From: Marinomonas rhizomae | GTDB taxonomy: Bacteria > Pseudomonadota > Gammaproteobacteria > Pseudomonadales > Marinomonadaceae | Direction: 5' to 3' | DNA: 64,000 nt | Assembly (NCBI RefSeq): GCF_003315485.1 | Contig: NZ_QNSE01000012.1 | Location: 112,603-176,602 of the forward strand | Shown here: positions 54,603 through 62,727 of the stretch, piece after piece | Layout of the letters: each line of letters begins with the position of its first letter | Numbering within the stretch: the first letter of the stretch is position 1 | Translations under genes and position numbers: made by a program | Notes under the pieces: generated by a model | Databases searched by the model: none | Told to the model about the DNA's origin: nothing | The model's input: only the letters and a program-made list of their open reading frames with translations

Positions 54603-55409
54603 CTAAATAAAGTCATCACTACCAAAATCGTCAAAACCGCCCATGTCGTCAAACCCTCCCTGATCAAAGCCGTCTTGATCAACACCACCAGAGTCAATAT
54701 CGCTTTGATCCATATTGGCTTGGTCAAACCCGGCCTGCCCAAAGCCTCGGTTAGGGTCTAAAGCATCATCCGATTGATCAAAGCCTGTCTGGCCTGAATC
54801 TGCTGCGGCTCCAAGATCTGGCTCTTGCCCAAAGTCTGAACTGTCAGGCGCTTCATTAATAACATTCGCCATATCCGCTTCGGAATGATGACTAAACATA
54901 TTCATCAACATATTCCCAACAACCACACCACCAGCCACACCCGCTGCCGTTTGTAAGGCACCACCTAAAAAGCTACCAGCGCCAGAACGACTGCGGCCGA
55001 ATGCTTGATTCCTTGTCTGTTGATCTCTGGTCTGTTGATCTCTGGCCTGCTGATTGTTTGATTGCCCAAAGCCTTGTTGTGAACCATTACCTCTTCCCCA
55101 ACCCGAACCTTGCTGAACAGATTCTTGGGAAGAAACCTGCTCGCCACCAAATAGTCCAGACAAGAACCCGCCAGAACTAGGCTTAGCAGATACATTCCGC
55201 TCTAACTCTTCTACACGAGCATTTAACTGCTTTAACGCGGCCTCTTGCATGATAATAGTTTGCGCCATGTAGTAAGGCGCAGCGGGATTCGCCACGAGAT
55301 GTTTATTAATCTGCGTTTCTGCTACTTTGTCCCGCTCACCAGTGCTTTTCTCTGCGGTATTAATACGCTCAAATAAACTGTCAATTAAACCACTTGCATC
55401 GTTACTCAT
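54603..55409 (-). CDS. DUF2076 family protein with repetitive tail
   Basis: The N-terminal ~75 residues (LIDSLFERINTAEKSTGERD and VANPAAPYYMAQTIIMQEAALK) define DUF2076. The central part has GGFLSGLFGG and a QQARDQQTRDQQTRNQ repeat (about residues 115-135). A Gly/Ala-rich membrane-like stretch (FLGGALQTAAGVAGGVVVG) follows. The tail is a low-complexity acidic region of GFDQ/GFDD units ending in DDFI. The function is unknown. GGAG precedes the ATG. Confidence 0.88.
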   Translation of the reverse strand: MSNDASGLIDSLFERINTAEKSTGERDKVAETQINKHLVANPAAPYYMAQTIIMQEAALKQLNARVEELERNVSAKPSSGGFLSGLFGGEQVSSQESVQQGSGWGRGNGSQQGFGQSNNQQARDQQTRDQQTRNQAFGRSRSGAGSFLGGALQTAAGVAGGVVVGNMLMNMFSHHSEADMANVINEAPDSSDFGQEPDLGAAADSGQTGFDQSDDALDPNRGFGQAGFDQANMDQSDIDSGGVDQDGFDQGGFDDMGGFDDFGSDDFI

Positions 55410-55586
55410 GTTCTTGTCTCCAACTGAAAATAGTCAGCAGGCAAATGAAAAAAAGAGGCCTGCGATCTCTTAATCATAAGGCCAGCTAATACGCGAACAA
55501 GTGATTAAAGAGTCAGGAAAAAGGAAACAAGGCTTGGTGCAAGGTTGAGATTTTTACTTAATTGGATGATCAAAGGGAGCAACAAA

Positions 55587-55626
55587 CAAAAACGCCAGAT
55601 CAAGCGAGCTTAATCTGGCGTTTCTT
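55587..55626 (-). terminator. Intrinsic terminator of the DUF6172 gene
   Basis: AAACGCCAGAT and ATCTGGCGTTT form a perfect 11-bp stem around a 12-base loop. On the minus strand it follows the gene stop by 27 bp and is followed by TTTGTTTG. Confidence 0.85.
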
Positions 55627-55652
55627 TAATGTCTGTGACTTAGTTGCTGAGC

Positions 55653-55991
55653 TTAGAGCTCTTCGTTGCTTTCTGCTTCTTCTAGCTCATCGTCTTGTTC
55701 AACTACTTCACGTTTTGTACGCTGTGCCGGTGCGGCTAGAATTTCAAGGTAGAACTGAGTCCACTCTTGGCTTTCAGCAAAGCTAATTTTTTCATTAATT
55801 TGAGCGACATGAATCTCTTCAGCCAATGCCTCTGTTTCACCAAAACGACAATCAAAGCCCCAAAAGTCAGCGTACTCTGGCAATTTTTTATTGCGCTCTC
55901 TTTTTAAATATTTTTTAACTTCGTTCTTTGTCGCTTCAATTAAACGTGGGTATTTGATTGTTGGATGAGATAGTTTAAATGTCTTTTTCAT
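55653..55991 (-). CDS. DUF6172 family protein
   Basis: A 112-residue cytoplasmic protein that starts KKTFKLSHPTIKYPRLIEAT, continues VKKYLKRERNKKLPEYADFW with GFDCRFGETEA, and ends in a long acidic tail (EQDDELEEAESNEEL). The pattern matches DUF6172, whose function is unknown. AGGA lies six bases before the ATG. The zinc-ribbon peptidase gene is upstream on the same strand with a 118-bp gap. Confidence 0.8.
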   Translation of the reverse strand: MKKTFKLSHPTIKYPRLIEATKNEVKKYLKRERNKKLPEYADFWGFDCRFGETEALAEEIHVAQINEKISFAESQEWTQFYLEILAAPAQRTKREVVEQDDELEEAESNEEL

Positions 55992-56109
55992 TGGGATCCT
56001 AAAGGATTAAAAGTCAGGAGACGTTGTTGCATGCTCCAATTGCCGAGCATGATAACGGATCGACTTATCTGTCGCCATGGATAAGTCGATAAAATCTCTG
56101 CCACGCAGA

Positions 56110-57183
56110 TTATTCTGCCGTATAAGATCGCAACAAACGATGAATAAAAGCCAACTTCTCCCGCACAGCTGGCACCAAGACAAAAGGATACAAATCCGGT
56201 TGCCCCATGCCACGATTCAAATTGTTTACAGCGAAAGTTAACGGCACATATTGCGCAAGAATATCGTCGAAATTATCGTGTCGATAAGGATCAATATTCA
56301 CCATCACAGCGAGGTTTTGTCGATTCGTACCTGTAGGTTGAAGACTCAAACCAAAATCACTTGCCATTTCTAAAGTATCGACGATATGCAGATAATGCGC
56401 CCATGTTTCAGCCCAGTCTTCCCAAGGGTGAGAAGAAGCGTACACACTCACAAAAGATTCCTGCCAATCTGGATTTGGCGCTTTGTAATGCGCTTCTAAT
56501 GCATCTGCATAACTAACCGTTTCATCGCCAAAAACAGATCGAAAATCCGCCAACACTTGCTCATCATCAAACACCAACCAATCCCAATAATAATGGCCGA
56601 TTTCATGACGAAAATGACCAATTACCGTTCGATAGGATTCTTGCATGTCTTCACGCATTTGCTCACGATCAACTGAGTTGCCCTCTGCGGCGTTGATGGT
56701 CACCTGTCCAGAAGCATGCCCTGTCATGGCACTCACATCTTCTGGCACCACGTTATTTTCCGAAATAAAATCAAACGACAAACCGTCTTCTGGCTCTGTC
56801 TTTTTGCTGATCAAAGGCAAACCTAAACGCAATAAAGAATACACCAAGCGATGCTTAGCAAACTCCAATTGTTGCCATGCTTGGCGTTCTTCTATTTTCT
56901 CTAAATTTGGAATATGACGGTTCAGCTCACAGGCCATACAAAACGTACTACCGCCTTCTTCTACTAACCAATTACACACTTGATGCTGATGGTTCTCACA
57001 GTAATACCAACGCTTTGCGGGAATGGATTTATCAGCCATCGCGTACCAAGCATTATCAACCGACTTTAACGCACTAATTACTAATTGATCTGGCAAAAAG
57101 CCCAACGATGAAGAACATTGCTCGCAGTGAGTGTTTTCAAATAACACTGTCTGTCCGCATTGCTGGCAGCTGAAAATTTTCAT
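56110..57183 (-). CDS. Zinc-ribbon putative metallopeptidase
   Basis: The N-terminus has a zinc ribbon (CQQCGQTVLFENTHCEQC, Cys positions ~5, 8, 20, 23) and a further Cys pair near FCMACELNRHIPN. The central HEIGHYYWD (~210-218) is an HExxH-like zinc site with Ile-Gly in the middle, typical of this uncharacterised peptidase family (Peptidase_Mx-like). A downstream EDWAETWAHYLH supplies a likely third ligand. The cellular target is unknown. AGGAG precedes the ATG. Confidence 0.9.
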   Translation of the reverse strand: MKIFSCQQCGQTVLFENTHCEQCSSSLGFLPDQLVISALKSVDNAWYAMADKSIPAKRWYYCENHQHQVCNWLVEEGGSTFCMACELNRHIPNLEKIEERQAWQQLEFAKHRLVYSLLRLGLPLISKKTEPEDGLSFDFISENNVVPEDVSAMTGHASGQVTINAAEGNSVDREQMREDMQESYRTVIGHFRHEIGHYYWDWLVFDDEQVLADFRSVFGDETVSYADALEAHYKAPNPDWQESFVSVYASSHPWEDWAETWAHYLHIVDTLEMASDFGLSLQPTGTNRQNLAVMVNIDPYRHDNFDDILAQYVPLTFAVNNLNRGMGQPDLYPFVLVPAVREKLAFIHRLLRSYTAE

Positions 57184-57297
57184 AAAACTCCTGCTATTAA
57201 AAAAATGTCTCTAATTGCACCCTGCTAGGATCATAGTTTACAGTACGACAAATCACCTACTCTTATACTCACGAAATACAACTGTTGAGACGACACA

Positions 57298-58314
57298 TTG
57301 CCGAAGAAAAACAACAAGAACTTCACCACTATTTCAGACGTTGCAAAATACGCCAAAGTAGGTAAGACCAGTGTTTCACGTTACCTCAATGGGGAACAAG
57401 ATAAATTATCAGAAGAGCTACAAGAAAAAATTGCGCAAGCCATCACTCATCTGGATTTTCGTCCTAACCATTCGGCCCGAATGCTCAGAGCTGGGCACTC
57501 AAAACTCATCGGATTGTTACTCGCGGATGTCACCAACCCCTATTCCATTGATGTACTACAGGGGATAGAGCATGTTTGCCGTCGCGAAGGGTACATGCTG
57601 ATGGTCTGCAACACAGATAACAAAGAAGACCTACAAGACAGCTATTTATCCTTACTCGAAGCACACAGAGTCGATGGCATAATCGTCAACACCGCTGGCA
57701 TGGCACAAAAACAAGTTAGCAATTTAAAGCGGCTATCTTGTCCTTTAGTGTTGGTCGATAGAATCAATACTTCTCTCGGCTTCGATACTGTCGGACTCGA
57801 CAACGAAGCCGCCGCAAAAGAAGCTTGCGAACACTTACAAGCCAACGCTTACGAATCCATCTTGGTGATGACCGAATCCATCGCGATTGACCCTCGCCAA
57901 GCAAGGGTCGATGCGATCCAAGCCTTCATTAATGAAAACGACAACATTACCTGCGATGTCATTGAAATTGAAAAGATGAGCATCAGCTTAATAGTCAAAA
58001 TCATTGAGGACTTCATCGCCGCTCACCCAAAGCGCAAAAAAGCCATCTTCACCACCAATGGTGTTGCCATGATGAGCACCGCGAAAGCATTGAAACAGCT
58101 AGATATTCGCATCGGCACGCAAATTGGTTTAATCAGCATAGACGACCCAGAATGGGCACAACTGTTCGAAGGTGGCATCACCGTCATGCGCCAGCCAACA
58201 CAACTCATCGGCCAAACGGCTTGCCAACGATTGCTTGCTAGAGTTCAAGGCAACAACGAAGTCGCACAGCACATAAAGCTAAAAGCCGAACTCGTTATTC
58301 GTCATTCCATCTGA
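57298..58314 (+). CDS. LacI-family repressor of the ketogluconate-type genes
   Basis: The helix-turn-helix TISDVAKYAKVGKTSVSRYL and hinge FRPNHSARMLRAGHS mark a LacI regulator. The periplasmic-binding-like effector domain covers ~60-335. It is of the PtxS/GntR type and lies upstream of a sugar-acid kinase and a 2-ketoaldonate reductase, with a perfect palindrome before the kinase. The start is TTG (57298), which has only GAGA-like sequence upstream. Confidence 0.92.
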   Translation: MPKKNNKNFTTISDVAKYAKVGKTSVSRYLNGEQDKLSEELQEKIAQAITHLDFRPNHSARMLRAGHSKLIGLLLADVTNPYSIDVLQGIEHVCRREGYMLMVCNTDNKEDLQDSYLSLLEAHRVDGIIVNTAGMAQKQVSNLKRLSCPLVLVDRINTSLGFDTVGLDNEAAAKEACEHLQANAYESILVMTESIAIDPRQARVDAIQAFINENDNITCDVIEIEKMSISLIVKIIEDFIAAHPKRKKAIFTTNGVAMMSTAKALKQLDIRIGTQIGLISIDDPEWAQLFEGGITVMRQPTQLIGQTACQRLLARVQGNNEVAQHIKLKAELVIRHSI

Positions 58315-58382
58315 CTTCATTACCAACTAGAAAAGAACAAAAGAACAGCCAAGGGATGGTTAGCAGTAATTAAGAAAACTAT

Positions 58383-58402
58383 TCATGGAATCGATTCCAT
58401 GA
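58383..58402. promoter_or_regulatory. Perfect 20-bp LacI-type operator
   Basis: TCATGGAATCGATTCCATGA is an exact palindrome with a central CG, the LacI-family hallmark. It lies 59 bp before the kinase start and 69 bp after the repressor gene, where it would block transcription of kinase and reductase. Confidence 0.85.
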
Positions 58403-58460
58403 TACTTTCATCGAACACAATTTGACCTCCATAAACACAACAATCTCAGGGGCAATCTAC

Positions 58461-59420
58461 ATGCAAAACAAACGAACACACTCTTTCATCACTCTTGGTG
58501 AAGCAATGGCTATGTTTGTCGCCAAGACACCAGGGCAATTAGCAAACATTGAAGAATTTCATCGTTCTTTAGCTGGGGCGGAAGTCAATGTCGCTATCGG
58601 TATGGCACGTTTAGGCTTTGAAGCCAGTTATATTAGTAAAGTAGGCAAAGACAGCTTTGGGCAGTTTATTCGCAAAGCAATAAGCAAAGAAAACATTCGC
58701 ACTGCTTGGATTTCTGAAAGCACCAACCACGCTACAGGTTTTATGCTGAAATCTAATGTCACCGATGGCAGCGACCCTAAGGTCGAGTACTTCCGAAAAA
58801 ATTCGGCTGCTTCCACATTAAGCGCTACAGACATAGACGAAAATTTATTCAAAACGGGTACCCATTTACATCTAACTGGCATCTCGATAGCAGTATCTAG
58901 CACAATGCGTGAAGCAACAAAGCACGCTTTGAATCTAGCCAAAGAGCAAGGTTGCAGCGTGTCTTTTGATACCAATTTGCGCCCTACTTTGTGGCCAGAT
59001 GAAGCCACTATGATTGCGAATATTAATGAGTTTGCCTTTGCCAGCGACATTGTTTTACCAGGAATAGAAGAAGGAAAAATTCTCGCGGGTAGTGATCAAC
59101 CAGAGGTGATTGCCGATTTTTATCTTCAACATGGCGTCAAAACGGTTATCGTCAAACTCGGTAGCAAGGGCGCATTCTTCAAAACCAATACTGGTGAATC
59201 TGGAACGGTTGCAGGCTTCCCAGTAGAAAAAGTAGTGGATACAGTGGGCGCTGGAGACAGTTTTGCCGTTGGTGTGATATCAGCCTTACTCGATGGTAAA
59301 GCCATGGAACAAGCCGCTCGTCGCGGAAATCTACTAGGCTCTTTAACTGTGCAAGTTCGTGGTGACAGCGAAGGCTTGCCAACTCGCGCGCACCTCAGTA
59401 CTTTAGAAAAAGCAGTTTAG
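58461..59420 (+). CDS. PfkB sugar-acid kinase (2-ketogluconate or KDG kinase)
   Basis: PfkB family: an N-terminal SLAGAEVNVAIGMARLGFEA and C-terminal DTVGAGDSFAVGVISALLDG (~255-275) with the catalytic Asp in the GAGDS motif. FHRSLAGAEVN is typical of ketodeoxygluconate (KdgK) or ketogluconate (KguK) kinases. The ATG at 58461 follows AGGGG by nine bases; the TTG at 58422 is less likely. Next gene is a 2-ketoaldonate reductase, so 2-ketogluconate is the favoured substrate; the KguE/KguT partners are absent. Confidence 0.88.
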   Translation: MQNKRTHSFITLGEAMAMFVAKTPGQLANIEEFHRSLAGAEVNVAIGMARLGFEASYISKVGKDSFGQFIRKAISKENIRTAWISESTNHATGFMLKSNVTDGSDPKVEYFRKNSAASTLSATDIDENLFKTGTHLHLTGISIAVSSTMREATKHALNLAKEQGCSVSFDTNLRPTLWPDEATMIANINEFAFASDIVLPGIEEGKILAGSDQPEVIADFYLQHGVKTVIVKLGSKGAFFKTNTGESGTVAGFPVEKVVDTVGAGDSFAVGVISALLDGKAMEQAARRGNLLGSLTVQVRGDSEGLPTRAHLSTLEKAV

Positions 59421-59464
59421 AGAAAAGCGAATTAGAAAAAGGCAGCTAACAAAGGAATAGTAGA

Positions 59465-60442
59465 ATGAAGAAAAAAGTCATTTTATACCGAGACATTCCA
59501 GCACAAGAACGCCAACGATTAGAGTCACAATGCGAAGTTACCTTCTTTAATGGCATCAATGACACTAACAAAGACGCCTTTGAGGCTGCTCTCGCCGACG
59601 CTGAAGGATTAATAGGCACCAGCACAAGAATGAGTTCAGAGCTATTAAGCCTTGCACCCAAGTTAAAAGCCGCATCGACAATTTCCGTTGGCACAGATCT
59701 ATATGACTTAAACTACCTCACTGAGCGTGGCATTCCCTTAATGCATACACCGGGTGTATTAGACGAAACCACCGCCGATACCATGTTTACGCTCATTATG
59801 TGTACAGCAAGACGCGCTGTTGAATTATCTAACATGGTGCGAGAAGGTCGCTGGAACAGCAACATAGGTGAGTCGCTTTACGGCACTGATGTACATGGAA
59901 AAACCCTTGGTATTATTGGCATGGGCCGCATAGGTTATGCCATCGCTAAACGCGGTCATTTTGGTTTTGAGATGAAGATTCAGTACTGCAACCGCAACCG
60001 TAAACCAGATATCGAGCAAGACTTAAACGCCACCTATATGAACATGGAAGAACTGCTCAAAACATCCGATTTTGTCTGTGTAATGACACCATTAACACCA
60101 GAAACCGAACGATTAATTGGTGCAAAAGAATTCGCTCTGATGAAGCCAAGTGCCATCTTCATTAATGGTTCTCGGGGTAAAGTCATCGATCAAGCTGCGC
60201 TTGTCGACGCCTTAACCAATGGCACTATTCGTGCTGCTGGACTGGATGTTTTTGAAGTCGAACCTTTACCGGACGATTCACCGCTTTGCGAACTAAATAA
60301 CGCAGTTCTGTTTCCACACATTGGCTCAGCTACTTCGGAAACCCGCCTTGCTATGATCACCTGTGCTGTGGACAACCTGATCAATGCACTCGATGGTGAC
60401 ATTTCACATAACTGCGCCAATCAACATTTGTTAACTAGATAG
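59465..60442 (+). CDS. 2-ketoaldonate / hydroxypyruvate reductase (GhrB/KguD-like)
   Basis: A D-isomer-specific 2-hydroxyacid dehydrogenase: NAD(P) motif GIIGMGRIGYAIAKR (~148-162), catalytic Arg in NGSRGKVIDQ (~235), Glu in FEVEP (~264) and His in FPHIGSAT (~284). At 325 residues it matches E. coli GhrB. With the kinase before it, the likely step is reduction of (6-phospho)-2-ketogluconate to (6-phospho)gluconate. AAGGA precedes the ATG by eight bases. The last codons form part of a terminator stem. Confidence 0.92.
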   Translation: MKKKVILYRDIPAQERQRLESQCEVTFFNGINDTNKDAFEAALADAEGLIGTSTRMSSELLSLAPKLKAASTISVGTDLYDLNYLTERGIPLMHTPGVLDETTADTMFTLIMCTARRAVELSNMVREGRWNSNIGESLYGTDVHGKTLGIIGMGRIGYAIAKRGHFGFEMKIQYCNRNRKPDIEQDLNATYMNMEELLKTSDFVCVMTPLTPETERLIGAKEFALMKPSAIFINGSRGKVIDQAALVDALTNGTIRAAGLDVFEVEPLPDDSPLCELNNAVLFPHIGSATSETRLAMITCAVDNLINALDGDISHNCANQHLLTR

Positions 60443-60467
60443 CCTTTTGGCTATCTAGTTAACAAAT
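60426..60467. terminator. 19-bp hairpin terminator overlapping the reductase stop codon
   Basis: ATTTGTTAACTAGATAGCC (60426-60444) and GGCTATCTAGTTAACAAAT (60449-60467) pair perfectly with a TTTT loop, followed by TTTTCTAT. The first arm contains the last codons and the TAG stop of the reductase. The opposing lepB-like gene ends four bases downstream, so it can stop both. Confidence 0.88.
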
Positions 60468-60470
60468 TTT

Positions 60471-61301
60471 CTATAAAAACGACGGCGTAATCTTATTACC
60501 TAGACGACTAAACTCTTTAGAAAGCCATATATAGGTCACTTTTCCAATCACATTAGACTCAGAAAAAGCCCCCCAATAGCGACTGTCATTACTGTTATCT
60601 CGCCAATCACCCAAGACAAATATTTGCCCTTCTGGCACCACAGTTTCGGACATAGACATAGAGACTTCGCTGCGCCTAAAGCGCTCATCGACTGAAACGA
60701 TACGCTCGGCCTTACCGTTTAATATCACTTGACCATTTTCAATAGCCACCCTGTCATTCCCCAAAGCAACGATTCTTTTGGTAAACAGGGTTTGTCTGTT
60801 ATTGGGATAACGAAACACCACAACATCGCCAATATTTAAAGACAAATCTTTTGTATCGACAGCAATGTAATCACCAGGCTGCAGCGTCGGCATCATAGAA
60901 CGAGAGGGAACCTGATAAAGTTCAAAACCCAACAAGGCACCACGAGACGAGATAAGCGTTTGACCAAGAGCTAAGATCAAAGCCAGTATAGCCAAGTAGC
61001 AATACCAGCGATTATAAGACTTCAATTCATAGAATTGATTTGCCAAGGCAAGCCGCACAGCACTGAGTATGGCATACGAATAGAGACACAGTAAAAAGAG
61101 CATAAAAAACCAAATGCCATAAGCGGCCGAGAGCCAGCCAAGCTTACCAAATACAAATAGCCCACCAGTTTGTAAAAGAAACAACCATAACCCTTTTTTC
61201 AAATTCCCTGCGTACACGTGCCCAAATCCCGGCGATAAGACCGACAACACCAAGGCCCAAATAGGACTTCTTTTCTTCACGTTTTGCTTCCCTTCAATCA
61301 T
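60471..61301 (-). CDS. lepB: Signal peptidase I with extra N-terminal membrane region
   Basis: The catalytic Ser135 is in VPSRSMMPTL, Lys175 is in FTKRIVALGND, and box E GDWRDNSNDSRYWG follows, so this is an active type I peptidase that cleaves Sec and Tat signal peptides. The N-terminal 110 residues carry about four helices plus a TM2-like PGFGHVYAGNLKKGLW motif (~24-39), instead of the two helices of E. coli LepB. No lep operon partner lepA or rnc lies nearby, so this may be a second copy. The gene upstream has the same motif. Confidence 0.9.
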   Translation of the reverse strand: MIEGKQNVKKRSPIWALVLSVLSPGFGHVYAGNLKKGLWLFLLQTGGLFVFGKLGWLSAAYGIWFFMLFLLCLYSYAILSAVRLALANQFYELKSYNRWYCYLAILALILALGQTLISSRGALLGFELYQVPSRSMMPTLQPGDYIAVDTKDLSLNIGDVVVFRYPNNRQTLFTKRIVALGNDRVAIENGQVILNGKAERIVSVDERFRRSEVSMSMSETVVPEGQIFVLGDWRDNSNDSRYWGAFSESNVIGKVTYIWLSKEFSRLGNKITPSFL

Positions 61302-61345
61302 TAATAAAGCTCTTCTTTATCTGCTTACACCTTACCTACGCCCCT

Positions 61346-61588
61346 TTATAAAACCGAGCGAAGAGGAGAAAAACGCGCGGCATCAATAATTGACCAAAGA
61401 TGTAATATTCCGCCAACTAACCACATAAAGAACAAAATCACCGTTGCCCCCAATGCATAGCTCACAAAGACGGTGACAAAAAAGAACAGCGCCATAAAGA
61501 TACGTCCCTGCACCAACTGACCTAATCCAGGAATAAAAACATTACAAAGTGCAGCAATCACATTGCCGCCTGAACCTTGACCAGACAT
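61346..61588 (-). CDS. Small TM2-like membrane protein
   Basis: An 80-residue protein with two hydrophobic helices (~7-20 and 27-60) and NVFIPGLGQLVQGRI, a PGxGxxxxGR signature like the N-terminal region of the signal peptidase next to it. The role is unknown; shared motif and 44-bp spacing suggest they are transcribed together. GGGAG is five bases before the ATG at 61588, which is preferred over a GTG at 61600. Confidence 0.85.
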   Translation of the reverse strand: MSGQGSGGNVIAALCNVFIPGLGQLVQGRIFMALFFFVTVFVSYALGATVILFFMWLVGGILHLWSIIDAARFSPLRSVL

Positions 61589-61673
61589 AAGAACTCCCAC
61601 TATAAGACCGCTAAAAAATTAAGAATAAGGACAAAACAGATAAATGAAAAGCAACTTCCATCACCTGCCATTA

Positions 61674-62588
61674 CTAGAAATACGCTTTCTTATCCTGATA
61701 GGCTTGTTTGATGTGCTCTATCAATAGCCGCAACTTTTCTGGCAAGTATTTAGTAAAGGGGTAAATAGCGTAAACACCCAGCTGACGAGGCTTGTACCCT
61801 GACAAGATAGCGACGAGCTTGCCTTGCTGCAAATCTTCATACACACAACAACGTGGCACATAAACAATACCAAAGCCTGCCAAAGCGGCTTTGCGTAATG
61901 CTTGAGCGTTATTGGTGGCAAAACTGCCACTAATGCGCACGCTTTCTTCCACTGTTTTTTTGCCGACACCTTGCTTGGTAAACCGCCAATCAAACGAGCC
62001 TTGGGCTTGGTAGGTATAAGCCAAACAATTATGGTCCCTCAAGGCCTCTAGATCACTGACTTCACCATATCGCTCGATATAACTTGGCGAGCAACACACT
62101 ACCCAATTTGATTGAATCAAAGGCTTGGCAATTAGGCTTGAATCTTCCAACTTGCCGGTACGAATCGCCAGATCCAACCCCTCACCAACTAAATCCACAA
62201 AGTCATTTTCAAGGCGCATATCCACGGTAATATTCGGATATTTTTGGCAAAACTCCGCCACAGCTTCAGCCAATAACAATTCCCCAGAAATCGTCGGCAC
62301 GGACATTTTTATAGTGCCTGTGAGACCTTGACTAAACGCCGACACAGAAGCAACTGCATCACTGACTTGGCCTTCTATATTCTTGGCGTGAACATATAAG
62401 CTTTCCCCTGCTTCCGTCAGGCTGAGACGCCTTGTTGTGCGATGAATCAACTGTGCACCAAGGTCTTGTTCAAGCTTACTAATGCGCTTACTTAAGGCTG
62501 GTGTCGACAACCCGGCTTGCTGCGCCGCTTTATTAAAAGACCCCGCATCGGCTACATTCACAAAAAGCGTTAAATCGGCTGCGTTCAC
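61674..62588 (-). CDS. LysR-family regulator divergent from lldD
   Basis: The helix-turn-helix is VADAGSFNKAAQQAGLSTPA with the following KRISKLEQDLGAQLIHRTTR; the effector domain spans ~90-295. The start is GTG at 62588, 12 bases after AAGGATG. Divergence from the L-lactate dehydrogenase gene with a short dyad in between suggests local regulation of it. Confidence 0.93.
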   Translation of the reverse strand: MNAADLTLFVNVADAGSFNKAAQQAGLSTPALSKRISKLEQDLGAQLIHRTTRRLSLTEAGESLYVHAKNIEGQVSDAVASVSAFSQGLTGTIKMSVPTISGELLLAEAVAEFCQKYPNITVDMRLENDFVDLVGEGLDLAIRTGKLEDSSLIAKPLIQSNWVVCCSPSYIERYGEVSDLEALRDHNCLAYTYQAQGSFDWRFTKQGVGKKTVEESVRISGSFATNNAQALRKAALAGFGIVYVPRCCVYEDLQQGKLVAILSGYKPRQLGVYAIYPFTKYLPEKLRLLIEHIKQAYQDKKAYF

Positions 62589-62664
62589 TGCTGCATCCTT
62601 TTTATTAAGACGTTTTTAGAAAGAGTTTATTAGTTTATGTCGTATTTATTGTAAATAGAATGCA

Positions 62665-62681
62665 GTCTATAGTTAATAGAC
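62665..62681. promoter_or_regulatory. LysR-type dyad between regulator and lldD
   Basis: GTCTAT-AGTTA-ATAGAC is a perfect six-bp dyad with a five-base spacer, containing a T-N11-A pattern typical of LysR sites. It lies 47 bp before the lldD start and 77 bp before the regulator. Confidence 0.55.
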
Positions 62682-62727
62682 AAAATTATTTAAGGGCTCT
62701 GACCCCTTTTTCTAAGCGAGGTAAAAA

